In this document: positions 1-9,539 of the stretch, piece after piece
Numbering within the stretch: the stretch's first letter is position 1
How the letters are laid out: every line of letters begins with the position of its first letter
DNA from: Pseudomonas izuensis
GTDB lineage: Bacteria; Pseudomonadota; Gammaproteobacteria; Pseudomonadales; Pseudomonadaceae
NCBI RefSeq assembly: GCF_009861505.1
Contig: NZ_WTFT01000009.1
Coordinates: 197,751-261,750 of the forward strand
DNA: 64,000 nucleotides
Direction of reading: 5' to 3'
Notes under the pieces: model-generated
What the model was told of the DNA's origin: nothing
What the model saw: only the letters and a program-made list of their open reading frames with translations
Databases searched by the model: none
Made by a program: the position numbers and the translations under genes

Positions 1-1007
1 TCAGCCGTCCCTACGCCGGGAAGATCATCGATAACAAGGGCAGCAAACTGGCAGTGATGTATGGCTTGGCCGGTTGCGGCTTGAGCGGCGTGTTCATGCT
101 CATTTCAGCCTGGACCCAAAGCCTGCCGATGTTGAGCCTGATCAGCCTGCTGATTGGCCGCCTGGTGCTCGGCAGCGCGGAAAGCCTGGTGGGTTCCGGC
201 TCCATTGGCTGGGGCATCGGCCGGGTCGGTGCGGCGAACACCGCCAAGGTCATCTCCTGGAATGGCATCGCCAGTTACGGCGCATTGGCGGTCGGCGCTC
301 CGCTGGGCGTATGGCTGGTCGGTCAACTGGGCTTGTGGAGCATGGGCGTGAGCATTGTGCTGCTGGCCATGCTCGGGCTGCTGCTGGCCTGGCCAAAAAC
401 CGCCGCGCCCATCGTGGTCGGTGAGCGCTTGCCTTTCATGCATGTGCTCGGGCGGGTGCTGCCCCACGGTTGCGGCCTGGCGTTGGGCTCCATCGGTTTC
501 GGCACCATCGCCACGTTCATCACCCTGTATTACGCCACCCAGCATTGGGATAACGCAGTGTTGTGCCTGAGCCTGTTCGGCGCCAGTTTCATCGGCGCTC
601 GGCTGTTGTTCGGCAATCTGATCAACCGTTTGGGCGGTTTTCGCGTGGCGATTGCCTGCCTGTCGGTGGAAACCCTGGGCCTGTTGCTACTGTGGCTGGC
701 ACCCGATGCCCACTGGGCACTGGCGGGCGCGGCGTTGAGCGGCTTTGGCTTCTCCCTGGTGTTTCCGGCGTTGGGTGTTGAAGCGGTGAATCTGGTGCCT
801 GCGTCCAGTCGCGGCGCGGCCGTCGGGGCCTATTCGCTGTTCATCGATTTGTCACTGGGGATCACCGGGCCATTGGCCGGTGCGGTCGCAGCGGGGTTCG
901 GTTTTGCGTCAATCTTCCTGTTCGCCGCGCTGGCCGCGATCAGCAGCCTGATGCTCTGCATTTACCTGTACCGGCAGGCGCCGAAGCACCGCGAAGCCCG
1001 CGGCTAG
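1..1007 (+). CDS. MFS transporter, 5' end outside the window
   Basis: Inner-membrane major facilitator superfamily permease; the open frame runs in from base 3, so the start is missing. The first residues ([15 protein letters not shown]) fit the conserved loop between TM2 and TM3, so roughly the first 60-70 residues are lost. About ten hydrophobic segments follow. The protein resembles the YfcJ/YhhS-type efflux group, but the substrate cannot be read from sequence. It converges on arfB: its TAG stop (1005-1007) overlaps the arfB stop on the other strand. Confidence 0.85.
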   Translation, partial: SRPYAGKIIDNKGSKLAVMYGLAGCGLSGVFMLISAWTQSLPMLSLISLLIGRLVLGSAESLVGSGSIGWGIGRVGAANTAKVISWNGIASYGALAVGAPLGVWLVGQLGLWSMGVSIVLLAMLGLLLAWPKTAAPIVVGERLPFMHVLGRVLPHGCGLALGSIGFGTIATFITLYYATQHWDNAVLCLSLFGASFIGARLLFGNLINRLGGFRVAIACLSVETLGLLLLWLAPDAHWALAGAALSGFGFSLVFPALGVEAVNLVPASSRGAAVGAYSLFIDLSLGITGPLAGAVAAGFGFASIFLFAALAAISSLMLCIYLYRQAPKHREARG

Positions 1008-1417
1008 AAATCCACCTTGCCGCGCCCGGCCTTGATGTTGCCGCGCTTGCTCTTGGATTCGAGTCGACGGGTCTTCGAACCGAGGGTCGGCTTGGTCGGG
1101 CGGCGCTTCTTTTCGACCTTGGTGGCACTGAGTATCAACTCGACCAAACGCTCCAGCGCATCGGCGCGGTTCTGCTCCTGGGTCCGATATTGCTGGGCCT
1201 TGATGATCAACACGCCTTCGCTGGTGATGCGACTGTCACGCAGCGCCAGCAGCCGCTCCTTGTAGAACTCGGGCAAGGACGAGGCCGGAATGTCGAAGCG
1301 CAGGTGCACGGCGCTGGAGACCTTATTGACGTTCTGCCCTCCGGCGCCCTGGGCGCGGATGGCCGTCAACTCGATCTCGGCATCCGGCAGCTGCACGTTG
1401 TTGGAAATCACCAGCAT
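1004..1417 (-). CDS. arfB: Alternative ribosome-rescue factor ArfB (peptidyl-tRNA hydrolase, YaeJ type)
   Basis: A 137-residue, codon-independent release factor that frees ribosomes stalled at mRNA ends by hydrolysing peptidyl-tRNA. The catalytic GGQ sits at about residues 26-28 in the context [13 protein letters not shown], as in the family. The C-terminal 35 residues are Lys/Arg-rich ([21 protein letters not shown]), the tail that in E. coli ArfB occupies the empty mRNA channel. Length is normal (about 140). It lies downstream of the helicase gene on the same strand, but a strong terminator hairpin separates them, so it probably has its own promoter. Confidence 0.95.
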   Translation of the reverse strand: MLVISNNVQLPDAEIELTAIRAQGAGGQNVNKVSSAVHLRFDIPASSLPEFYKERLLALRDSRITSEGVLIIKAQQYRTQEQNRADALERLVELILSATKVEKKRRPTKPTLGSKTRRLESKSKRGNIKAGRGKVDF

Positions 1418-1448
1418 GGCAAATCACTACCTCAGGTCTATGCGTCAT

Positions 1449-1494
1449 CTAAACAAAAATGCCCGTATCTGGCGATACGGGCATTTTTGTTTAG
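1449..1494 (-). terminator. Rho-independent terminator of the helicase gene
   Basis: A 21-bp perfect inverted repeat (1449-1469 and 1474-1494) with a TGGC loop. The GC core GCCCGTATC/GATACGGGC is flanked by A5/T5 tracts, so it can work in both directions. It lies 9 bases after the helicase stop on the minus strand. Confidence 0.9.
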
Positions 1495-1503
1495 CCAGGG
1501 TGC

Positions 1504-2850
1504 TTATTCAGCAGCCGGCTCTTGCGGCTTGCGGCGCTTGAGCGGGGCCATGCCGTCCTTGCTGACCAGCGACGGCGCTTCGGCCTTCGGACGGTTGGCG
1601 CTCTTGCGCTTGGTCGGGGTCTTGGCGGCGACTTTTTTCTTGTCGCCCTTGGCGTCGGTCTTTTTCTTCTTCACACCGACAGCCTTGCCCGAGGCCTTGA
1701 CCTTTTTCGGTCCGCCGTAGGTGCCTTTGACTTCCTTGATGGTGCGGCGCTCAAAGCTTTGCTTGAGGTAGCGCTCGATGCTCGACATCAGGTTCCAGTC
1801 GCCGTGGCAGATCAGCGAGATGGCCAGGCCATCGTTGCCGGCGCGGCCGGTACGACCGATACGGTGCACGTATTCGTCACCGCTGCGTGGCATGTCGAAG
1901 TTGATCACCAGATCCAGGCCATCGACGTCCAGGCCGCGTGCAGCAACGTCGGTCGCCACGAGGATCTTCACCCCGCCCTGCTTCAGACGGTCGATCGCCA
2001 GCTTGCGATCCTTCTGGTCCTTGTCGCCGTGCAGCACGAATGCCTTGTATTCCTGTGCCACCAGGCGCCCGTAGATACGGTCAGCCATGGCCCGGGTGTT
2101 GGTGAAAACGATGGCCTTCTGATAGGTCTCGTTGGCCAGCAACCAGTTGACGATCTGTTCTTTGTGCTGGTTGTGGTCGGCGGTGATGATCTGCTGACGG
2201 GTGGTTTCGTTCAGCTGGCTGACCGCGTTGAGCTGCAGGTGCTCAGGGTTGTTCAGCACCTTGGCGACCATCTCGCGCAGGCCCGAACCACCGGTGGTGG
2301 CGGAAAACAGCATGGTCTGCTGACGGTTGGTGCATTCGTCCACCAGACGCTGCACGTCTTCGGCGAAACCCATGTCGAGCATGCGGTCGGCTTCGTCGAG
2401 CACCAGCACTTCGACTTCCTTGAGGTCAAGGTTGCCGGCATTCAGTTGCTCGATCATCCGGCCCGGCGTACCGATCAGGATGTCCGGCACCTTGCGCAGC
2501 ATGGCGGCCTGGACCTTGAAGTCTTCACCGCCGGTGATCAGGCCGGACTTGATGAAGGTGAACTGCGAGAAGCGTTCAACTTCTTTCAGGGTCTGCTGGG
2601 CCAGTTCGCGGGTCGGCAGCAGGATCAGGGTCTTGATGCTGACGCGGATTTTGGCCGGGCCGATCAGGCGGTTGAGGATCGGCAAAACGAAGGCGGCGGT
2701 TTTGCCGCTGCCGGTTTGCGCTGTCACCCGCAGGTCACGTCCCTGGAGCGCCAGCGGAATAGCCGCTGCTTGCACAGGCGTTGGCTCGACAAATTTCAGT
2801 TCGGCCACGGCTTTGAGCAGGCGTTCGTGCAGGGCGAATTCGGAAAACAC
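1504..2850 (-). CDS. DEAD-box ATP-dependent RNA helicase (SrmB/RhlE-like)
   Basis: Superfamily 2 RNA helicase for RNA or ribosome remodelling in the cytoplasm. All core motifs are visible: Q motif, AQTGSGKT (I), PTRELAQQ (Ia), GTPGRM (Ib), DEAD (II), SAT (III), ATDVAARGLD (V) and HRIGRTGRAG (VI). A Lys-rich tail of about 80 residues (VKKKKTDAKGDKKK, PTKRKSANR) probably binds RNA. I choose the GTG at 2850, giving MFSEFALHERL and 448 residues: GAGG lies just upstream and family homology begins there. An upstream ATG at 2931 would add 27 unconserved residues. The domain layout resembles E. coli SrmB, but the gene name is uncertain. Confidence 0.93.
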   Translation of the reverse strand: MFSEFALHERLLKAVAELKFVEPTPVQAAAIPLALQGRDLRVTAQTGSGKTAAFVLPILNRLIGPAKIRVSIKTLILLPTRELAQQTLKEVERFSQFTFIKSGLITGGEDFKVQAAMLRKVPDILIGTPGRMIEQLNAGNLDLKEVEVLVLDEADRMLDMGFAEDVQRLVDECTNRQQTMLFSATTGGSGLREMVAKVLNNPEHLQLNAVSQLNETTRQQIITADHNQHKEQIVNWLLANETYQKAIVFTNTRAMADRIYGRLVAQEYKAFVLHGDKDQKDRKLAIDRLKQGGVKILVATDVAARGLDVDGLDLVINFDMPRSGDEYVHRIGRTGRAGNDGLAISLICHGDWNLMSSIERYLKQSFERRTIKEVKGTYGGPKKVKASGKAVGVKKKKTDAKGDKKKVAAKTPTKRKSANRPKAEAPSLVSKDGMAPLKRRKPQEPAAE

Positions 2851-3041
2851 GGGTGCTACCTCGAAGAAATACAAAAAATCAGCTGCATAGGGTAACGGTT
2901 TCGAGCGCGTAGGCCGAGTTTCTTTATGCAATCGACAGCAAACAGTGGCTTTTTTGTTGCCTGATTTGTCCCGGAACGTAATACAAAGCGTCTTAAATGC
3001 TCTAATCGCCCGTCGCGCCTTACAGAAGAATCGTTTCTCCC

Positions 3042-3752
3042 ATGGATATCAAACAGCTCTGGCTCAACGCCCAAGACCTTTGGGGTGCCCTCGATCAGCA
3101 CCCGCTCCTGCATGCCAGCCTGGCATTGGTCGTGCTCTTGGTGATCGCCCTGGTGCTCGGACGAGTGGCACGCTACCTGATCCTGCATGCCAGCCGAATG
3201 CTCGGTCGTCAGCCTGCCTTGCACTGGATCAACGACTTTCGCCACAACAAGGTGTTCCAGCGCCTGGCGCAGATGACGCCGTCGCTGGTGATCCAGTTCG
3301 GCCTGCACCTGGTGCCGGAGCTGAGCAAAACCGCGATGATCTTCCTCGGCAACGTGGCGCTGGCGTTCACCATCCTGTTCCTGATGCTGGCGGTGAGCGC
3401 GCTGCTCAGTGCCTTGCTCGACATCTACGCCCGCACTGAGCACGCGCGCACCCGCTCGATCAAAGGCTACGTGCAACTGACCAAGATGGTCTTGTACGTG
3501 TTCGGGGCAATCATCATCGTCGCCACCCTGATCGACCGCTCGCCGTTGCTGCTGCTATCGGGTCTGGGTGCCATGTCGGCAGTGATTCTATTGGTCTACA
3601 AGGACACCCTGCTGTCCTTCGTTGCCAGCGTGCAATTGACCAGCAACGACATGCTGCGGGTCGGCGACTGGATCGAAATGCCACAGGTCGGCGCCGATGG
3701 CGATGTGGTGGACATCACCCTGCACACGGTGAAGGTGCAGAACTACGTGTGA
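3042..3752 (+). pseudogene. YbdG-type mechanosensitive channel, 5' half (split by the island)
   Basis: First 234 codons of an MscS-superfamily, YbdG-like inner-membrane channel that opens under hypo-osmotic stress. It has several hydrophobic helices and then the pore and beta-domain region (YKDTLLSFVASVQLTSNDMLRVGDWIEMP). The sense reading stops right after TLHTVKVQN: island sequence adds YV and a TGA at 3750. The missing C-terminal part lies at 40609-41211. Taking bases 3042-3744 plus 40616-41211 gives 1,299 nt, a 432-residue frame close to E. coli YbdG (about 415), so excision would restore the gene. A truncated membrane protein may still be made, but it lacks the cytoplasmic cage and is unlikely to gate normally. 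Confidence 0.92.
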
Positions 3753-3758
3753 GCTTAG
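3738..3758 (+). other. attL: target core plus terminal inverted repeat
   Basis: CAGAACT (3738-3744) is the last chromosomal sequence shared with the right junction. After a 4-bp spacer comes the 10-bp terminal repeat GTGAGCTTAG (3749-3758). In the excised circle the right arm CTAAGCTCAC, a 16-bp spacer holding CAGAACT, and this arm would form a symmetric core of the kind bound by tyrosine recombinases. The exact crossover point is inferred. Confidence 0.8.
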
Positions 3759-3804
3759 ACGTACTGGACAGATATCGTGAGCTGGACTTAACTGGACAGA
3801 CACC
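3749..3804 (+). repeat. Two tandem 28-bp imperfect repeats at the island's left end
   Basis: Unit 1 (3749-3776) and unit 2 (3777-3804) both start with GTGAGCT and share ACTGGACAGA at the same offset (3763-3772 and 3791-3800); 19 of 28 positions agree. A third TGGAC lies at 3783-3787, and TGTCCA/TGGACA copies recur near the right end. They lie directly upstream of the first integrase gene, so they are likely binding sites for the recombinases or GinD and may also affect the operon promoter. Confidence 0.75.
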
Positions 3805-3821
3805 TTGATGAGTGTCCTTCC

Positions 3822-5261
3822 ATGTCGCAATCAGGCAGATATCAAAAGGTAGTTCTCACCAACCTGACCATTTGGGAACGCTGCTCAGAAGGTGGCCGAG
3901 ATGTTTCTGTCAAAAACACGAGCGATAGTCCCGAGCCTCCTGATTACCAAGTTCAGCCGCTCCCTCACTGCCCGCAATCCCTCACTCGTCATTTCGTGAT
4001 TCTTCAACCGGACGGCAGCATCTGGCGGGATGGGTCTTTGTATCTCTTCGAAAAAGCTCTTCGGGGCGCCAAAGACACAACTCTTGCCAATATTGGTGGG
4101 GATCTAACTCATTTCGCCAATGAAATGAGCCGAGCAAATAAAGACTATCTAGATTTTGCCGGCCCGTCATTTAACAGGCCTACGTATTACTATAGACAGC
4201 AGCTAAAAAAATTAATATCGAAGGGCGCTTCAAGAAAAACGCAAAATAGAAAAATTTCCACCATGGTTGGCTTCTATCGTTTCAAGACGAGCAAAGGTTT
4301 TAAGCCCTCCCAAGATATGTGGCAATCTACGACTAAAATCATCTCTCGGCCGGATCGTCATGGTTTCCAGCATGCGTTTGAGGTGATATGCACAGACCTG
4401 ACCTTCCCCATAAATTCAAACAACAATTTCGACTGCATACAAGATGGCGGCAACTTATATCCGATCGCCCGCGATGATCAAAAAAACTTACTGATCGCAC
4501 TGAGACAATTAGCAAACCCAGAAATGTTGTTCATCCATATCATCGCGATGACAACGGGAATGCGGATTCAAACAATTCTTACCCTTCGCATAAAATCAAT
4601 AAAGCAAGACATCAAAATAAACGAAGAGGATATTCTTTTTCCAGTCCCGACTGGACCGGACACTGGAGTAGACACCAAGCGGGACAAATCGGGAATGGTC
4701 CTTATGCCTGGATGGGTACACCAATTACTGACAACGTATCTGGACTCAGAACGAGCTGCTCATAGAAGAAAACAATCCGAACTGGAGGACAATGGACATC
4801 AATATCTTTTTTTAACACGAACAGGAAATCCCTACTACATTGCTGAGGAAGATAAACATATCTACGTCTCATCTGAAGCAGGCTCAGCGGTTAGACAGTT
4901 TCAAACGCGTATCAACGGAAAACTAAAACAGATAGGACAACACTTCAAATATAGATTCCACGACCTACGGGCGACATTTGGAATGAATCTACTTGAAGAC
5001 CACATTGCTAAAAATCAAAAAATAGTAGAGAAAATCGGTATTACATCTTACCTACAACTACACGAAATGGAAATTATAGACATGATCAAATCAAGAATGA
5101 ATCATAGCAGCATTGAAGTTACCCAAGGATATCTTCGTTACAAACAAAATCACGATCTTGTAGGTCGGGCTCAAACAGAGTTCGAATCACACTTGCGAGA
5201 TCTCGCTACGGAGCATTGGAATAAGCATGAAACCAATTTCCCGGAACGTGATGATTATTGA
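3822..5261 (+). CDS. ginA: Tyrosine recombinase, first of three (GinA-like)
   Basis: A 479-residue site-specific integrase, probably needed with its three neighbours to integrate and excise the island. The catalytic set is complete: Arg248 (TTGMR), His380-x-x-Arg383 (FHDLR), His428 (MNHSS) and nucleophile Tyr437 (GYLRY), with the usual nine-residue H-to-Y spacing. The N-terminal 200 residues would hold the core-binding domain. The ATG at 3822 has no strong Shine-Dalgarno, and the first 40 residues look poorly structured, so a later start is possible. It is AT-rich against the host and overlaps the next gene, which implies one operon. The symbol is by analogy with the published gin operon. Confidence 0.88.
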   Translation: MSQSGRYQKVVLTNLTIWERCSEGGRDVSVKNTSDSPEPPDYQVQPLPHCPQSLTRHFVILQPDGSIWRDGSLYLFEKALRGAKDTTLANIGGDLTHFANEMSRANKDYLDFAGPSFNRPTYYYRQQLKKLISKGASRKTQNRKISTMVGFYRFKTSKGFKPSQDMWQSTTKIISRPDRHGFQHAFEVICTDLTFPINSNNNFDCIQDGGNLYPIARDDQKNLLIALRQLANPEMLFIHIIAMTTGMRIQTILTLRIKSIKQDIKINEEDILFPVPTGPDTGVDTKRDKSGMVLMPGWVHQLLTTYLDSERAAHRRKQSELEDNGHQYLFLTRTGNPYYIAEEDKHIYVSSEAGSAVRQFQTRINGKLKQIGQHFKYRFHDLRATFGMNLLEDHIAKNQKIVEKIGITSYLQLHEMEIIDMIKSRMNHSSIEVTQGYLRYKQNHDLVGRAQTEFESHLRDLATEHWNKHETNFPERDDY

Positions 5262-7119
5262 TCCAAAAATTTTAGAGGCTGATCAAGCTCACCAGCTTAT
5301 TTCTGAGTCGTCAATAGAGCTTGTCGCTCTTTCATTCCAATCCGACTTGATAATCGACATTGGCGCAATGTGCTACGCAGGAAATCTCAACACTAAGCGT
5401 TCTAGCATCCGACTGGTCTCTAGCGAGGATTTTAGACCTGAGCGCAAAACACCACTGAAACAATGGCTGATCGCTAAAACGATCAAATTTTATCATGGGC
5501 AACGAATTGCTACTTTTTATGGTGAAGTGACGATAATGCGCCATTTCATCTCTTGGTCGGATGCAAATGGATATCACAATGTTCTGGCAACAGCCGAAGC
5601 ATATAAATCTGCGTTGCAGAACTACTGCCTGAGCATGCAACCCGAAGTCAACAATGGCAAATTGGATAGAAAAACTGGCAGGTTAAAGCAGCGAGAAATA
5701 CAAAAGTCGGGACGCCAACTTTTCCCCAACACGTCGATTAACTTTGAAACCGACATACCCGCTGTGTGGTCTGAATCGTCCAATGCAAATCCAACGCCGA
5801 CTCCAAGCGAAGCGGACTTCGGCGAAACCATAGTCATGTGCATGGCGATATTCGATCAATTCACTCACTTCTTAGTCAACGGCTTGAAATTCCCATTTGC
5901 AGTGACATTCCCCAATACTAGCGGAGTATTGACAGCGTCGGAATACATTCTAATAACACCTACGGTCGCAAATTCTAGGAAAGCTCGTTCATCGGTTACG
6001 TGGGATTACAGTGTCCCTCGTATTCGAAGTTACGGTGAAATTGTAGCATTGAGTAAAGGCGGGACTAAAAGTGTCGCTGGTATGCTGACCAAAGCACATG
6101 AACTTCAAGCTAATGCAAATGATGACTTGTTTCACACCACTCGTAGGTGGATCTTGCAGCAGGCACATGACGCTTTTCTTACGCTTTTTGTTGCTAACAC
6201 TGGTATTAATGAATCCCCAGCTAAAGAATTACCGTGGAGCGACGACTATACTATTGAGGACGATGAACAGGTTGGGTTCGCGGCTATCAAATATCGGGCC
6301 AATGGAAAATCGATCACGCTCTCGATTAAGAAAAGTTTCATTCCCTTATTCAGAAAGTATCTTATCCTTCGAAAGTTTGTGAGTAAGCACTTTAATGGCC
6401 CTAACCTTTTTTTTCACGTGGATGGAAACAACGGAAAAGTGCATAGCGTACTAAGGAATTCTTCGCTGATTAGATTTGGCTATACAGTTAGAACCTTCAT
6501 CGACCCAAATTACCCGATGCTAAACTACCGAGAACTTAGGAAATATAAGACCGTATACTTGCTGATGAAGGGTTATTCCGTACCCGTCGTCGCATCAGTA
6601 ATGCAGAATTCGCCACAAACTGTGGCGAAAAGTTATTCAGATATACACGAGCGCTCGGGCATTGATGAAATTTACTCGATGCTAACTATGCTTCTTGAGG
6701 CCCTTGAGAACTATGAACATAAGGAGACACCAGCGGGTGCGTGTAGGTCGATAGACGATCCGTTAGCCCTCAGGCTGATTCCTGTTGGATACGAGCCAAA
6801 TTGCAAGGACTTCTCTAGCTGCATTTTCTGCCATCACTTTGGTACGCATGTAAATGAAGATGGCATCAGAAAAATACTCAGCATGCGCTACGTTATACAA
6901 GAGCGCCTAACATTATGCACTGACGTTGAACACTTCGTGCAAGTGCATGGGGATGCCATCAACCGCATAGACCTGATAATGGCTAGCTTATTGGATGCTC
7001 GTCCGGGGATAAAGGCATTGGTTGACAAAGTCTCATCCGAAATCGAAAACGAGTACAAGCTTACTGGCTACTGGAATCGCCAGCTTTATCGCATTCAAAA
7101 ATTGAGAGGGGCAGAGTGA
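5227..7119 (+). CDS. ginB: Degenerate tyrosine recombinase-like protein, second of three (GinB-like)
   Basis: A 630-residue protein aligned by position and motif spacing with tyrosine recombinases. The first catalytic Arg is replaced (TGINESP, Asn328), the box-II His by Arg435 (YRELR, with Arg438 kept) and the second His by Asn461, while the probable nucleophile Tyr470 (AKSYSD) is kept. It is therefore probably a structural or regulatory subunit, or a weak catalyst. A Cys/His cluster near residues 526-541 (C526, C532, C535, H537/H541) looks metal-binding. The ATG at 5227 overlaps ginA by 35 nt; an alternative ATG at 5251 overlaps by 11 nt. Its length matches TnpB of Tn554 (630 residues as I recall). 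Confidence 0.82.
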   Translation: MKPISRNVMIIDPKILEADQAHQLISESSIELVALSFQSDLIIDIGAMCYAGNLNTKRSSIRLVSSEDFRPERKTPLKQWLIAKTIKFYHGQRIATFYGEVTIMRHFISWSDANGYHNVLATAEAYKSALQNYCLSMQPEVNNGKLDRKTGRLKQREIQKSGRQLFPNTSINFETDIPAVWSESSNANPTPTPSEADFGETIVMCMAIFDQFTHFLVNGLKFPFAVTFPNTSGVLTASEYILITPTVANSRKARSSVTWDYSVPRIRSYGEIVALSKGGTKSVAGMLTKAHELQANANDDLFHTTRRWILQQAHDAFLTLFVANTGINESPAKELPWSDDYTIEDDEQVGFAAIKYRANGKSITLSIKKSFIPLFRKYLILRKFVSKHFNGPNLFFHVDGNNGKVHSVLRNSSLIRFGYTVRTFIDPNYPMLNYRELRKYKTVYLLMKGYSVPVVASVMQNSPQTVAKSYSDIHERSGIDEIYSMLTMLLEALENYEHKETPAGACRSIDDPLALRLIPVGYEPNCKDFSSCIFCHHFGTHVNEDGIRKILSMRYVIQERLTLCTDVEHFVQVHGDAINRIDLIMASLLDARPGIKALVDKVSSEIENEYKLTGYWNRQLYRIQKLRGAE

Positions 7120-9086
7120 TCATGCCGCAAAAAAAACCCATAATCGCAGCTAAAGATTTCGTCACTCTCATCAACGATGCATACTTGGGCATGTCTTTCT
7201 CTCGCATAAACTCAAATATGATTGTTTCGCGAGACGGTTCTGGAAATATCCTTTCGTTATTCATACACGACACATGGCTATTTCCGCTTCTCGCGTTTAT
7301 GGCAAGAGATAACTATGTATTTTCATTCGATGCTTGGCGTAACAATGCGAAATTTAACAATGAAAATATAGACCTCTGCAAGAAAATCTTTATCATGCTT
7401 CTTTATTTCCCTAAGAGCAAAAGCAAAAAACCTGCGCGTCTAAGTACCATGCGGCCGTATATGCATCTTTTACGTATGATTTGCTCATTCGCCGACCGTC
7501 TCCAGATTGGGATACTAGACCTAGTTGAAGATGATAATCTTCTCTCGAACTTGCTGGATACATGCCCGAGCACGGCTTTGGTCCAATTGCGCACTATGAT
7601 GACCAACCTTAACAAAATTGACCTATCGGAAAAAGGGTTTACTTTTAGCGGTCACGCAGTGGCCACAGTCAAGGCAAAAGCTAAAACGTTCAACAGAGAG
7701 TCATCCCAACACCCTGTCATTCCAAGCAGGATACTTTGGTTAAAATATTGCCACCAGAAAGAAGTTCTCACAGAGTTTCGCTCACACCAACAACAGCTAA
7801 TTGAATTAATAAACAAAGCATGTGCCAATCCCTACTATGGTCGTGACTACGCGTACCACAAAGAGTACAAAAAAAAGCGCAGTGACATCCATCCGGAAAT
7901 CCAGGAGAAGTTAAAAAAAGAAGGCCGATCATTCAAAGTCGCTGTTGCAGAGCACGGCCTTGAAGGTCTTGCGGAAAAGTACAAGTGGGAAAAGATCTCT
8001 AGCGTCAGCCACTACTTGTCTCTTGTACAGTTTTGCGCCCGGTGCCACATTCACTTGTTCACACTGATGCGTGAAAGTGAGGCCATAGGGCTGCAACGAG
8101 ACTGTTTACTTCCAGCCAAAGGGTGGAACAATGAGGCAGTATATCTCGTCGGCGAAAGCACCAAACTTCACAGCCAACCTTTCAAATACAAATGGATAAC
8201 AATTCCAAAAATCGAAGAGCCAATTGAAATTCTGCATACAATTAATGCACTCATCGCGCCTTATGTTCATTCTGACATGTTAAAGAAAAGTCTTTTTGTG
8301 AGCCCTGCGCGTTTACCCATTGCCAATAGCTGCTCCAATTCACAAGAAAACATCCCACGTGTGTGGCTAGACGATGAAATGCCGGATGTTTTGATAACCG
8401 AAGAGGATCTTGAGGAACTCGAATTGATCGAACCATGGAGGAATTGGAGGACGGATCCAAAATTCCGTATCGGAACTCCTTGGCGGCTTACATCGCACCA
8501 GTACCGCCGATCGATTGCAGTTTTTGCGGGTCAATCTGGGCTTATGTCTTTGCCCGCATTGAAAAGATTGCTTCAGCACCTCACAAAGTTGATGAGCACC
8601 TACTATGCACGCGGTTGTTCAATAAACAATTACATGATGAATTTGCTAAACCCTGAGTTAGCGGATGAAATCAAAGCGGCAAAGAGGCATGCCGATGCCG
8701 CATTGTATATTCGAGATGTCGTGCATTCCGCAGAATCTCTTCTGGGGGCTCAAGGCTCGCGCCTTATGGATTCGAAGATTAATGTGTGGATCCATCAGCC
8801 CCCCGAAGAAACCGCCCGAGAAATTCTGAAGGGTGTGCGATCCTGGTCACCCTCCCCTGTGGGAGGCTGCACATTCAACGGCCCCTGTGATCGAAGAGCA
8901 CATGGGAATTTTTTATGGTGTCCCTATTGCTCTAATTGTGTTGGTAAACTTTCGGTAATTGATGAAACCATTGAAGAAATCAAATGGGAAATCTCAGAAC
9001 TTGAGCCTGGCACATTAGAACACAATGCTGAACTTATGAACCTCCAGGACTGGCTGAGCATGCGCGCCATTATACACAAGGCGTAG
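7116..9086 (+). CDS. ginC: Tyrosine recombinase, third of three (GinC-like)
   Basis: A 656-residue integrase with a full catalytic set: Arg319 (TLMRESEAIGL), His461-x-x-Arg464 (SHQYRRS), His488 (LLQHLTK) and Tyr497 (STYYARG). A C-terminal cysteine cluster (C585, C591, C602, C605, C608) resembles a zinc ribbon and has a counterpart in GinB. It starts with GTG at 7116 inside the ginB stop (4-nt overlap), or with ATG at 7122; GAGGGG precedes both. Tight coupling suggests the three proteins are made in fixed ratio. AT-rich, like ginA and ginB. Confidence 0.87.
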   Translation: MIMPQKKPIIAAKDFVTLINDAYLGMSFSRINSNMIVSRDGSGNILSLFIHDTWLFPLLAFMARDNYVFSFDAWRNNAKFNNENIDLCKKIFIMLLYFPKSKSKKPARLSTMRPYMHLLRMICSFADRLQIGILDLVEDDNLLSNLLDTCPSTALVQLRTMMTNLNKIDLSEKGFTFSGHAVATVKAKAKTFNRESSQHPVIPSRILWLKYCHQKEVLTEFRSHQQQLIELINKACANPYYGRDYAYHKEYKKKRSDIHPEIQEKLKKEGRSFKVAVAEHGLEGLAEKYKWEKISSVSHYLSLVQFCARCHIHLFTLMRESEAIGLQRDCLLPAKGWNNEAVYLVGESTKLHSQPFKYKWITIPKIEEPIEILHTINALIAPYVHSDMLKKSLFVSPARLPIANSCSNSQENIPRVWLDDEMPDVLITEEDLEELELIEPWRNWRTDPKFRIGTPWRLTSHQYRRSIAVFAGQSGLMSLPALKRLLQHLTKLMSTYYARGCSINNYMMNLLNPELADEIKAAKRHADAALYIRDVVHSAESLLGAQGSRLMDSKINVWIHQPPEETAREILKGVRSWSPSPVGGCTFNGPCDRRAHGNFLWCPYCSNCVGKLSVIDETIEEIKWEISELEPGTLEHNAELMNLQDWLSMRAIIHKA

Positions 9087-9125
9087 TTCGTTCCTAGTGC
9101 ACATTGATAAACGAAGGATATAAAT

Positions 9126-9539
9126 ATGCTTACAGATTATGAGGATTCACAGACACTAAAACCCTATTACGAAGCGTTGTTGCGACTCGTATTAGGCATC
9201 CCCCAACGGGTCCCTGTTGGCACCAAGATATCACTCAAATCTGTAGCTTTGGAAGCAGGTAAAACTGAAGGAAGCATCAAGAAATCTCGCGCTGTTTTCT
9301 CTAACTTAATAACCGAAATCAAATCTCAAGCAAAGAAGCAAATGGAAAGCTTAAAGCCAGGTTCATTAGAAGTACGCTCAGCAAAATTAAAGACAGGCAA
9401 AGCAAAAAGCGAAGCTGCTGAATATGAGGAAAAATACAAAGCTGCACTTGGCCGTGAATTAATGCTTTTAGTACAATTAGAAAAACTGGAACAGCAAATA
9501 AGCAAAATTCAGAACGTCACTCCGATTAAAAAACGCTGA
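9126..9539 (+). CDS. ginD: Small HTH/coiled-coil accessory recombination protein (GinD-like)
   Basis: A 137-residue charged protein, last in the integrase operon, 39 bases after ginC, with AAGGAT before the ATG. Residues 33-60 (GTKISLKSVALEAGKTEGSIKKS) have a helix-turn-helix look. Residues 60-125 are Lys/Glu-rich and heptad-like (LGRELMLLVQLEKLEQQISKIQ), so probably coiled coil. GInt literature describes a small fourth gene essential for recombination, and TnpC of Tn554 has a similar size and place. The role, as an architectural or directionality factor, is inferred from position. Confidence 0.78.
   Translation: MLTDYEDSQTLKPYYEALLRLVLGIPQRVPVGTKISLKSVALEAGKTEGSIKKSRAVFSNLITEIKSQAKKQMESLKPGSLEVRSAKLKTGKAKSEAAEYEEKYKAALGRELMLLVQLEKLEQQISKIQNVTPIKKR

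Noticed and set aside
1522..2895. 457-codon open frame opposite the DEAD-box helicase
   Set aside because: Antisense to a gene with all helicase motifs. Its protein is His/Val/Gln-rich with no family pattern, as expected of a high-GC shadow.
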